NCBI GenBank assembly: GCA_017560305.1
Contig: JAFYOF010000084.1
Coordinates: forward strand, 1 to 10,965
Reading direction: 5' to 3'
DNA from: Alistipes sp.
Lineage (GTDB): Bacteria > Bacteroidota > Bacteroidia > Bacteroidales > Rikenellaceae
Length of the DNA: 10,965 nucleotides
A program made the position numbers and the translations under genes. Under the pieces are notes generated by a model. It was not told the DNA's origin. It was given only the letters and a program-made list of their open reading frames with translations, and did not search any database. How positions within the stretch are numbered: the first letter of the stretch is position 1; every line of letters starts with the position of its first letter. This document shows, piece after piece, positions 1 to 6,620 of this stretch.

Positions 1-1
1 G

Positions 2-763
2 AAGTTTGATATACACATCGGTAAAATTAAGGTTACGGACAACTTCACCGTGGCCGATATACTCTCCGAGTGGTCGAAGTATAAGGTTTATTGCTTCCTG
101 AAATACGATGCCAACAACGAGAGTGCTATGCCCTCGATTGCTGTCGGCAGACCATACTCATCGAGCAAGGCACAGCCCGTGTTTCCTGAAGATGAATCGA
201 CAGGACCATTCAAGATATACTTCAACGAGCATGTGGCGCAGTCATCACTTAAAGTCGTAAAGACCGACCCGAAGTTCTTGGCGGTAACAGGCAAGGCTAT
301 GGGCACGGACGAAAAATTCTTTGAGGTTACCATTCGCCTAAATCCCGAATATGACCCTGCCACACCAGGCAGCAAGCAATATCAGACGGTAAATGCTACC
401 CAGATATCGAAGAAGTCGCATAAGGTTACAGGCAATACAACGGCCTCGGGAGCAGAAACCAAAAACAAGGTGGATCTCTCGACATATACCGTTGTTCCGT
501 ATATGTCGCCACATATCGGTATCTCCTCGGATGAACTTGTCGAGGAGACAACGGAGTACTTCCGTAACTACAACCTTAACGGCATCACGGGAAGTCTCAC
601 AATCTTTGGTGATTTTGGGCTTCCACCTGCGGTACAGGTTGAGCTAATCGACCACCGCAACCCCTCAAAGAATGGAGTCTATCTCGTCGAAGAGGTAACA
701 ACAAACTTTGGGGTTGGTGGGTATAGGCAAACGCTTTCGATACCGTATAAGATTCACAAATAA
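2..763 (+). CDS. Probable phage tail hub / baseplate protein, C-terminal part (left end cut by window)
   Basis: The reading frame is open to the left edge, so the GTG at 50 is an internal valine codon and not a start; 253 residues and the stop are visible. The last ~80 residues (from PYMSPHIGIS to the end) have the look of the late-control-D / T4 gp27-type hub: a strand-rich region, then a short acidic turn (VELIDHRNPSKNGVYLVEEV), then a closing strand pattern (GGYRQTLSIPYK) like the usual end of such hubs. Hub proteins form the ring at the tail tip that carries the spike, and the spike-like gene at 1802 is the next plus-strand gene, which supports the call. I see no peptidoglycan hydrolase motif in the visible part. 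The family assignment is inferred from pattern and position; a generic tail protein is the alternative. Confidence 0.6.
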   Translation, partial: KFDIHIGKIKVTDNFTVADILSEWSKYKVYCFLKYDANNESAMPSIAVGRPYSSSKAQPVFPEDESTGPFKIYFNEHVAQSSLKVVKTDPKFLAVTGKAMGTDEKFFEVTIRLNPEYDPATPGSKQYQTVNATQISKKSHKVTGNTTASGAETKNKVDLSTYTVVPYMSPHIGISSDELVEETTEYFRNYNLNGITGSLTIFGDFGLPPAVQVELIDHRNPSKNGVYLVEEVTTNFGVGGYRQTLSIPYKIHK

Positions 764-813
764 CAAACTCTACTGACGAATTTGCGGATTTTGTGAATGT
801 TCGTCAGTAGAGT
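752..813. terminator. 14-bp perfect inverted repeat after the hub gene; possible pseudoknot; candidate bidirectional terminator
   Basis: Positions 767-780 (ACTCTACTGACGAA) are perfectly complementary to 800-813, with a 19-nt loop. In addition, 752-760 (ATTCACAAA, the end of the hub gene) is perfectly complementary to 790-798 inside that loop, which gives H-type pseudoknot order (stem 1, stem 2, stem 1', stem 2') with the hub stop codon in the connecting loop. The structure lies where the plus-strand tail gene and the minus-strand cassette converge, so it may stop transcription from both sides. No long U-tract follows in either direction (ATAAAAC on plus; TTTGTTATTTG on minus). It is therefore not a textbook terminator. 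Confidence 0.55.
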
Positions 814-825
814 CATAAAACAAAC

Positions 826-858
826 ATCGCCCGTAAGTCGGGAAGGCTTGCAGGCGAT
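826..858 (-). terminator. Candidate terminator of the reverse-strand cassette
   Basis: ATCGCC (826-831) pairs with GGCGAT (853-858), and an inner CCCG (830-833) can alternatively pair with CGGG (839-842). On the minus strand the hairpin lies just past the 107-residue gene and is followed by the T-rich stretch GTTTGTTTTATG, as expected of a weak intrinsic terminator. The stem is short; the larger inverted repeat at 767-813 lies further downstream and could be the real stop. Confidence 0.35.
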
Positions 859-881
859 TACAAGAGAACCTATGGAAAAAG

Positions 882-1205
882 TTATTGTGGTTTTATGGTT
901 TGAACTTTAATAACTCCTCTACATTTACGACCATCCTGTGTCGCTATCACAATCTGTCGAACAGGGGGTCTGTTGGGCAGGAGACCAGTACCTGAGACAC
1001 ATCCAACACTCATCCCTACAACCTTCACACTGCCAGTTGTTGGTAAAGTAAAGTTCTTATCAAGTAGTTCAATCCTACCAGATTCAACCATTTGGTTCAA
1101 CCTAAAATATGTAATCTCAACCAATACACGACTGCGGCGCTTATGGGTATATCGAGTTATAGTTGAGTTTAATTTATTCTTGCGTATTTTACTTTGCTTG
1201 CTCAT
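882..1205 (-). CDS. Small basic protein of unknown function, second gene of the reverse-strand cassette
   Basis: A 107-residue protein that I do not recognise. Its ATG overlaps the stop of the upstream membrane-protein gene (1202-1205, ATGA), an arrangement typical of translational coupling, so the two products are probably made together. Residues 1-28 are rich in Lys and Arg and contain KRRSR at 22-26; the remainder alternates hydrophobic and glycine-rich stretches (GMSVGCVSGTG about 64-74, then NRPPVRQIVIAT about 78-89) and looks beta-rich. There are two cysteines (69 and 95) and no transmembrane segment. Its base composition is closer to that of the tail genes than to the very AT-rich membrane gene. 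The basic N-terminus could bind nucleic acid or acidic lipid, but that is a guess. The overlap and intact frame argue for a real gene; the lack of a recognisable family keeps confidence moderate. Confidence 0.55.
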   Translation of the reverse strand: MSKQSKIRKNKLNSTITRYTHKRRSRVLVEITYFRLNQMVESGRIELLDKNFTLPTTGSVKVVGMSVGCVSGTGLLPNRPPVRQIVIATQDGRKCRGVIKVQTIKPQ

Positions 1206-1729
1206 ATGATTGCTGATATAACATATAGTGAAATAAGAATTATACCAATGAATAGAACGATAACATTAATATGATTATACATGTCGGCTTTTCTATTGCG
1301 TTTAATTATTATAGAATTAATTTCTGCACGAAAATCCTCATACGGCATATTAATATATTTGTTAAGAGACTCATCTTTGCATCGTCCTTCAATATGTGAA
1401 GTTAAATGTGACGAAATCTTATAAAACCGGTTATAGTCTTTTTTTAACAGTATACGATACCAAATGAATGAATAAATATTCATCATGCATGATATTGTTA
1501 GTATAACTAAACCAGAAATAAGAATCCAACTGCATCCGACATTGTTTTTAGCGAAAACTAAGATCGCTCCAATTGCACCTGCGCTAATGTAAGTAATCTT
1601 TTGTTCAAACTGCATAGAATTCTGTTCAATGAGTTTGTCACAGTATTCGATGGAATACTTAAGATCTTCATGTTTTTCTTCTAAGAAATTGTTTTCATTC
1701 ATAAGCGATTCTATTTTCAAGTTAAACAT
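1202..1729 (-). CDS. Three-helix membrane protein with cytoplasmic coiled-coil-like N-terminus; candidate moron / exclusion protein
   Basis: A 175-residue protein. Residues 1-44 are charged and helical. Two hydrophobic segments follow, about 45-60 (ITYISAGAIGAILVFA) and 67-92, then a soluble charged stretch about 93-150 (RFYKISSHLTSHIEG, later EINSIIIKRNRK), and a third hydrophobic segment about 153-174 at the C-terminus. The paired-helix-plus-soluble-domain layout recalls two-helix effector proteins of bacterial conflict systems such as SLATT, but I cannot show homology. It is transcribed against the tail genes, is very AT-rich (13 G/C of 60 at 1261-1320 versus 33 of 60 at 5281-5340) and has its own promoter, all typical of a moron expressed from a prophage. 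Start choice: the promoter at 1741-1772 would put the transcript start only a few bases before the ATG at 1729, so Met10 (1702-1700) is a real alternative start. A role in superinfection exclusion is inferred only. Confidence 0.7.
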   Translation of the reverse strand: MFNLKIESLMNENNFLEEKHEDLKYSIEYCDKLIEQNSMQFEQKITYISAGAIGAILVFAKNNVGCSWILISGLVILTISCMMNIYSFIWYRILLKKDYNRFYKISSHLTSHIEGRCKDESLNKYINMPYEDFRAEINSIIIKRNRKADMYNHINVIVLFIGIILISLYVISAII

Positions 1730-1740
1730 TCATTGCTTCC

Positions 1741-1772
1741 CAAATATACAAAAAATAATCACCAAAGTCAAG
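1741..1772 (-). promoter_or_regulatory. Bacteroidetes-type promoter of the reverse-strand cassette
   Basis: Read on the minus strand, TATATTTG (1748-1741) matches the Bacteroidetes -7 consensus TAnnTTTG exactly. CTTG (1772-1769) lies 20 bases upstream, close to the -33 TTTG at a usual distance. A short palindrome, AAGTC-AA-GACTT at 1765-1776, covers the -33 element and could be an operator. I see no equally good plus-strand promoter between 1730 and 1801, so the spike-like gene may depend on read-through from upstream or on a late promoter with a different consensus. Confidence 0.6.
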
Positions 1773-1801
1773 ACTTAAGCACTATTCTTTTTAAAAAAAC
1801 T

Positions 1802-2692
1802 ATGTCTGCAGATAAGTCAAATCAGATAGTCATTCGTGAGGCGATTCGCAAGATAGCGTTGGGTCGCAGTATGGAGCGTGTCAATATGGCACCGGGCGGT
1901 ATGTCGGGCGTAGGTACTGCCCGTATGATTCACGGCTATGTGGCAAAAGTTCACGATGACCCTGCAGACTCGGAGTTCAAGGAGTATGGCGGCACTGTTG
2001 ATGTGGGCGAATATCCAGATGAAACAGCCTCCACAGAGCCTATAATCCACAAGGGTGTTTTGCTCTCTGCTGCCACCAACAATGAGGGCGGTTTTCTGAT
2101 TGTGCCGACACTCTTTTCCGATGTTACCATCTTTATGGATGCGGCAACAAAGTATGCCTACATCGTAAACTTTTCGCACGTCAATATCATCAACCTTACG
2201 GCTCATACCGAGACAACTATTGGTGTTACCGAGACCGAGGAGCTGGACCCCGATAGCGACTCTTCACCTGATTATGATGAGTTGGAACCGACAGGAAATG
2301 AGACAGCGACCAAGTACACAGCGACTGCCGTTACCACCACAGTCAAGAACGACAAGGACAAAGAGGCTACGGTTGTTATGGATGCGGAGACTATTACTCA
2401 AACAGTCGATAAATCAGAAGTTAAACAAACGGCAGATAAAGTAGTTCAGAAGGTTAATTCTACCACCATTGCGTTGGCTGACAACAAGGTAACATTAGGC
2501 GATGAGAACGCCACCGAGCCGCTTGTTTTGGGTAATGAATTAGCGCAGCTGATGCTCGACTTTATGACCGAGTGCAGCAAGATTATGACGCCAACACTGA
2601 TGGGTACGATGACACCTGTCAACTTCCCAAACTTTATTACGCTATCCACCAAGATTCAGAAGTTCCTCTCTAAAACCAGCTTTACGAAGTAA
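1802..2692 (+). CDS. Probable baseplate spike / assembly protein (gpV/gp45-like)
   Basis: A 296-residue protein starting at the ATG at 1802 behind an A-rich leader (TTTTTAAAAAAACT). The frame extends upstream to a TTG at 1733, but that stretch is AT-rich and unlike protein. Residues about 41-115 (MIHGYVAKVHDDP ... HKGVLLSA ... FLIVPTLFSDVTIFM) fit the OB-fold at the start of phage membrane-piercing spikes, with a strand for the genome-encoded variation, a short loop and a valine-proline strand. Residues about 165-235 show short alternating Thr/Val/Ala strands (TATAVTTTV, EATVVMDAETIT, STTIALADNKVTLGD), as in the three-stranded beta-helix of spikes. The segment PLVLGNELAQLMLDF (240-254) begins a C-terminal helix common in such baseplate proteins. 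It follows the hub gene in the tail order, interrupted by the reverse cassette, and its stop overlaps the next start by one base. No lysozyme domain is present. The class is inferred from pattern and position. Confidence 0.6.
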   Translation: MSADKSNQIVIREAIRKIALGRSMERVNMAPGGMSGVGTARMIHGYVAKVHDDPADSEFKEYGGTVDVGEYPDETASTEPIIHKGVLLSAATNNEGGFLIVPTLFSDVTIFMDAATKYAYIVNFSHVNIINLTAHTETTIGVTETEELDPDSDSSPDYDELEPTGNETATKYTATAVTTTVKNDKDKEATVVMDAETITQTVDKSEVKQTADKVVQKVNSTTIALADNKVTLGDENATEPLVLGNELAQLMLDFMTECSKIMTPTLMGTMTPVNFPNFITLSTKIQKFLSKTSFTK

Positions 2693-4377
2693 TGAGTGTA
2701 CAACTACATCCCGACATAGAGCAGCTTGATAGGTCGAGTCTTTGTTACTCGATCTACTCGCAGTTGTACCATAACTTCTTCAATGCCCAGCAGAAGAAGG
2801 ATGCCGAACATCCCTATGGCGTTGAAGAGGGCGATGAGACGAGTGTACGACTCAAAAACACCGCCTACGGATTTGCCTCTGCCATTGCCGGTGCTGTTAC
2901 TGGCGAAGGTGGTGAGTCAGGCGGTGGTCTGCTTATAGACTACCTCAAGAAGACGGGCGGAGATATGACGGGTATCTTCCGCGCCAACTATGGTTTTGAG
3001 GCTGGTGTAGCCAATACCCGAATCCTTGAAACCTATTCGGAGGAGGTTACAGATGGCGAAGGTGTTGTCTCAGCAATTGAGTATGGCATTAAGATTACGG
3101 GCAACCTCAAACTCGGAGGCGATGCTCTTTATCTTGGAGGCAGAAATGTCCTGCGATATGACCAATACAAGGCAACAGCCACCATAGATGCGTCGAACAT
3201 TGACCTGCTTAGTGGCTCTGTTCACTCCACAGGTGAATGGACTATTGGAGATAAGGAGAGCGGAATCTTCATTTCGCCAACATCGTTGCAGGTGGGCGGC
3301 AAAGATGTCTACCATAAGGGCAATGCCAACCTTGTGATAGTTGATTGGACTATGCAGAACGGAACGGTACATAAAGACTTTACCGTTCACGGAACAACCT
3401 CACTCAATGGTGTATTGTCGGCGAAATATGGTGTGCAGTTGGGCGATAAGGGCAATACGCTACTTTTATTCTCGGGCGAAGATGTGGCTCTCAGCGGTTA
3501 CCTCTCGTTCCTTGATGGTTTCGGTATTCGCATAGCAGGTAAATCGGTACTCACTCGCGTGGGAGAAACTATACGACTGGGCAGTATCGGTAGCGATTTG
3601 CTTTTGGGAAGCGATGATACTCCCAAGATTCGTCTTTTCTCTGGCATATCGGATATAGATGGTGATTGCTTGATGCTCACTCCATACGGTAAGGCTTGTT
3701 TCCCGGGTTCACTGACTGTAAGGCATAACTACGGTGCAGAGTTGCTCTCTTCGTATCGCGTGGATAGCAACGATGAAGGCGTTGTCATACACAAGAATCT
3801 GCGTTTAGGCACAGCTGACGGGATACTTATAACGGGAGATAAAGAGCAAGTTTCAATCTCTACAAATGTCGTCTATGAGGCTGACGGAGTACAAACTATT
3901 ATTCCTCATAAGACATCATTCAGACAACGAGCATCCACCAGCAGATATGCACCGCAGGACAGATATAGCGAGACTTTTCTCGTAAATACGGATGCAGACT
4001 TTGTTGCTTCAAATGTTCCTATTGAGGCTGTTGGGCATATAGGAATTGATGGTTCTTACACCCGTTTGACCGATGGAGTCCTATACTTAACAGAGAGCTT
4101 TCGTTTGCAGGCAGTCGGCGATGGTATCAAGCACTTTGGCAATAGTTACTTCGGAGGAACGCTATCATCGGAGTTCTTCTCAACAGGCTTTGCCGGCAGT
4201 GGCTGGGCTATACAGACGAACCGCACGACAGGTAATGTTACAGCGACCTTTGACGAGGTTGTGGCCCGCAAGAAGTTTAGAGCCTACGAGTTTGAGGTAA
4301 AGAAACTCTCGGCAACCAATGGTTCGCTCTGGATTAGCGACAGTTGCTCGGGCGACAGTGTAGAGAAAATAGCATAA
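2692..4377 (+). CDS. Tail fibre / tail tip structural protein
   Basis: A 561-residue protein with a TAATG overlap with the spike-like gene, so it is translationally coupled. After a helical N-terminus (1-70) and a Gly/Ser hinge (71-80) comes YLKKTGGDMTG (84-94), the repeat unit seen in many tail fibres (Y-L-x-x-T-G-G-x-M-T-G). The middle contains many short strand repeats of the form G-x-x-L-G-G (LKLGGDALYLGGRNVL, 139-154) and the fibre motif VYHKGN (206-211). The C-terminus (about 497-551: STGFAGSGWAIQTN, then KFRAYEFEVKKLSATNGSLW) is of a type I recall from Bacteroidetes phage tail proteins, where a conserved helix-rich stretch precedes ATNGS. The protein ends 2 bp before the next start. 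It should form an elongated, probably trimeric, part of the tail tip; receptor specificity is not readable. Confidence 0.65.
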   Translation: MSVQLHPDIEQLDRSSLCYSIYSQLYHNFFNAQQKKDAEHPYGVEEGDETSVRLKNTAYGFASAIAGAVTGEGGESGGGLLIDYLKKTGGDMTGIFRANYGFEAGVANTRILETYSEEVTDGEGVVSAIEYGIKITGNLKLGGDALYLGGRNVLRYDQYKATATIDASNIDLLSGSVHSTGEWTIGDKESGIFISPTSLQVGGKDVYHKGNANLVIVDWTMQNGTVHKDFTVHGTTSLNGVLSAKYGVQLGDKGNTLLLFSGEDVALSGYLSFLDGFGIRIAGKSVLTRVGETIRLGSIGSDLLLGSDDTPKIRLFSGISDIDGDCLMLTPYGKACFPGSLTVRHNYGAELLSSYRVDSNDEGVVIHKNLRLGTADGILITGDKEQVSISTNVVYEADGVQTIIPHKTSFRQRASTSRYAPQDRYSETFLVNTDADFVASNVPIEAVGHIGIDGSYTRLTDGVLYLTESFRLQAVGDGIKHFGNSYFGGTLSSEFFSTGFAGSGWAIQTNRTTGNVTATFDEVVARKKFRAYEFEVKKLSATNGSLWISDSCSGDSVEKIA

Positions 4378-4379
4378 CA

Positions 4380-6614
4380 ATGGCGGTATATAACTACTCG
4401 AAATATAAGATTCGCATAGACTCCGACTCGCAGAAGACGCAAGGTCTGCAGGTCGGAGATGTTGTGCGCCGTCAGTATGCCGAGCGAAACCAAAGCATCT
4501 ACACGCTTATGGTTGTTGTGGAGACGGGTATCGATATCATTGATGGCAAGGAGTCGACATACTTTATCGGTGCTCTACTCGACGGTGATGAGCCTAAGAG
4601 TGGCGAGTTGTTGGACTTTATTCGTATCACAAGCCTCACGAAAACTGACCGTAGCGGAGCAATGTATCTCACTGCCTCGGATAGTGATGCACCATATATG
4701 GATATCATCGACGGAATGGCCACCGAGCGTTCGCTATGCTATCCTACAATGGCGGGAGGCACTGTAGATATTCCCGACAAAGCGAAGTATGCCGTTTATG
4801 GAGAAACTGCCACGGAGTACCGCAGTGAGGATAGCGAGGCAAATCGTATTGTCCGAATTACAGGCAGTGGATCCTACGGTATAAAGCAGACATTGGAGGA
4901 GTCGGTTGCACATCCCGAAAGGCTGTTGGTTTCATTCAAGGTACGAGCATCGCAGAACGCCAATGCCACTATCTCATTTGGCTATACCAATGGCGAAAAG
5001 ATAGATGCCGAGGATAGCATTTCACTATCGTCAGAATGGGAGTACAAACTATGGGCACTCACGGTTGAGTATCCCAAGCAATATAGTCGCAGTCTGACGC
5101 TAGACCTTACCAATACCGGGGAATGGTGCGAGGTGGCAGATCTTAATGTCATCAGACTCTCATCTGTCGCAGTCTTTACCGATGCAACAAAGGCGCGTGT
5201 AGGTAAAGTATCGGGCGTTATTGACCCAGTGTTTGGAGTATTGGAGGGCTATGGAGCATACTTTCAAAACCTCTATGCCACACGCAATGTCAATATCGCC
5301 GGAACACTCACCGCAGGCGATGAGAATGGTTTCGGTGCGACATTCTATGTGGGCAAGATTCATAAGAATGTATTGCTCGACTCTCTGTCGTGCGACTTTG
5401 CTGGGGCTAATGAGGTTGTAGCATCTTCGCCGGTTGGCACTGGCAAGTGTGTGCGCCTAACGACTGATAGTTATATACTCGCTCAGAATGCAGATTGGAG
5501 GAATGAGCGTCTCGGTAGTTACTACTGCTTCTCTGTATGGCTCTATGCCGAGGAGGTCGGCTCTGTGCGTTTCTATCAAGATGAGCACCTAATTGGCGAT
5601 ATTGTCATAGACCAGGCAGAGCGATGGCTGCGTCATAAGGTATCATTCCCGATACGCAAATCCGATGCTCCGAATATGAGCCTTGGTATATCGTCAGAGG
5701 TACCACTTATCGTAACTGCTCCACAGTTGGAAGCGGGTAAGCAGCCAACACCTTATCAGGCAACAGATGGCACACTCAACTACACGGAGGAGTATGGTGC
5801 ATGGTTTAACAGAGGTGGCGTGGGTGGCACGATACAAAATCCTCTGCTTAGGTTCAACGATGACGGCTCTATATCCTCGCGCGATGGCTCTTTTGTTATC
5901 AATCAGGATGGTACGGGACACTTCGCATCTGGTCGCTTCAAATGGTCAAAAGATACGATTGAGCTTCGAGATGTAAGCATCCGTTGGGAAGACCTTGATG
6001 AGGAGGCGCAGGAACAACTAAAGCCTCTCTCTGTGTCGCTCACAGGTGGTACGACATTTCACTACTCAAATGCTCTTACGGGCGAGTGCGATCCTCAAAG
6101 CATAACTATCATAGCGACAGAGTACAACTTTGAACCTGATACTCGCCATTGGGAATACCTCTCAGCAGATAGTGCGTGGAGAGATGCAAATAACAACTCC
6201 TCGCTTTTTGAGTTGCCTGCCAACTTTCACGGCTGGGAAGGTCGTGATGTGCTGACTCTACGCTATACGGCAACGATAAATGGCGAAGAATATACAGCAA
6301 CTCACACCATCTTCAAACTTTATGATGGCGAACCCACCTATTCTGTTTATGTAGAATCGAAGAATGGCACAACATTCCGTAACGGCATAGTCTCGACAAC
6401 GCTTGTAGCGAGAGTCTACCGAGGTGGCGAGGATATTACACACCTTATTCCAGACGGTAACTTCCTATGGAGAAGGACAAGTAAGAATGCTGAGTCTGAC
6501 AAGATTTGGAACTCGGCAAATCACTACGGCAGAGAGTTAGAGATAACCGAAGAGGATGTATGGTATAAAGCCGTCTTCGATTGTGAAGTAGAAATATCAA
6601 CAACATTAGAATAA
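4380..6614 (+). CDS. Large tail fibre / tip protein with two carbohydrate-binding-like modules and Ig-like C-terminus
   Basis: A 744-residue protein. The ATG at 4380 is chosen because it follows the previous stop by 2 bp and begins MAVYNYSKYKI; the in-frame ATG at 4344 lies inside the upstream gene. Residues 1-130 include a conserved-looking GDVVRRQ (26-32) and a strand-rich head. About 155-262 and 330-462 are two jelly-roll-like modules (NRIVRITGSGSYGI ... SSEWEYKLWALTVEY; GKCVRLTTDSY ... YYCFSVWLYAEE ... LRHKVSFPI). The second ends in APQLEAGKQPTPYQATDG (447-464), the typical closing strand of CenC-like carbohydrate-binding modules in tail proteins. GTLTAGDENGFGATFYVG (308-325) is a fibre-type linker. 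The last 190 residues form two Ig-like stretches (from SVSLTGGTTFHYS to the end). The modules suggest binding of host glycan or capsule; the ligand cannot be told. I see no enzymatic motif. Confidence 0.65.
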   Translation: MAVYNYSKYKIRIDSDSQKTQGLQVGDVVRRQYAERNQSIYTLMVVVETGIDIIDGKESTYFIGALLDGDEPKSGELLDFIRITSLTKTDRSGAMYLTASDSDAPYMDIIDGMATERSLCYPTMAGGTVDIPDKAKYAVYGETATEYRSEDSEANRIVRITGSGSYGIKQTLEESVAHPERLLVSFKVRASQNANATISFGYTNGEKIDAEDSISLSSEWEYKLWALTVEYPKQYSRSLTLDLTNTGEWCEVADLNVIRLSSVAVFTDATKARVGKVSGVIDPVFGVLEGYGAYFQNLYATRNVNIAGTLTAGDENGFGATFYVGKIHKNVLLDSLSCDFAGANEVVASSPVGTGKCVRLTTDSYILAQNADWRNERLGSYYCFSVWLYAEEVGSVRFYQDEHLIGDIVIDQAERWLRHKVSFPIRKSDAPNMSLGISSEVPLIVTAPQLEAGKQPTPYQATDGTLNYTEEYGAWFNRGGVGGTIQNPLLRFNDDGSISSRDGSFVINQDGTGHFASGRFKWSKDTIELRDVSIRWEDLDEEAQEQLKPLSVSLTGGTTFHYSNALTGECDPQSITIIATEYNFEPDTRHWEYLSADSAWRDANNNSSLFELPANFHGWEGRDVLTLRYTATINGEEYTATHTIFKLYDGEPTYSVYVESKNGTTFRNGIVSTTLVARVYRGGEDITHLIPDGNFLWRRTSKNAESDKIWNSANHYGRELEITEEDVWYKAVFDCEVEISTTLE

Positions 6615-6620
6615 AGAACT

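Noticed and set aside
767..813. Integron attC site or insertion-sequence end
   Set aside because: No GTTRRRY/RYYYAAC core pairs and no transposase or integrase nearby; the repeat is a simple perfect hairpin.
973..1209. Plus-strand 78-codon frame opposite the 107-residue gene
   Set aside because: No support beyond being open; the minus-strand frame has the ATGA overlap with an evident membrane protein gene.
1733..1801. N-terminal extension of the spike-like gene from a TTG
   Set aside because: The stretch is AT-rich intergenic sequence containing the opposing promoter; the ATG at 1802 has a good A-rich leader.
4340..4380. Programmed -1 frameshift joining the 561- and 744-residue proteins
   Set aside because: No X-XXY-YYZ slippery heptamer in the correct frame before the stop, and a good ATG follows at 2 bp.
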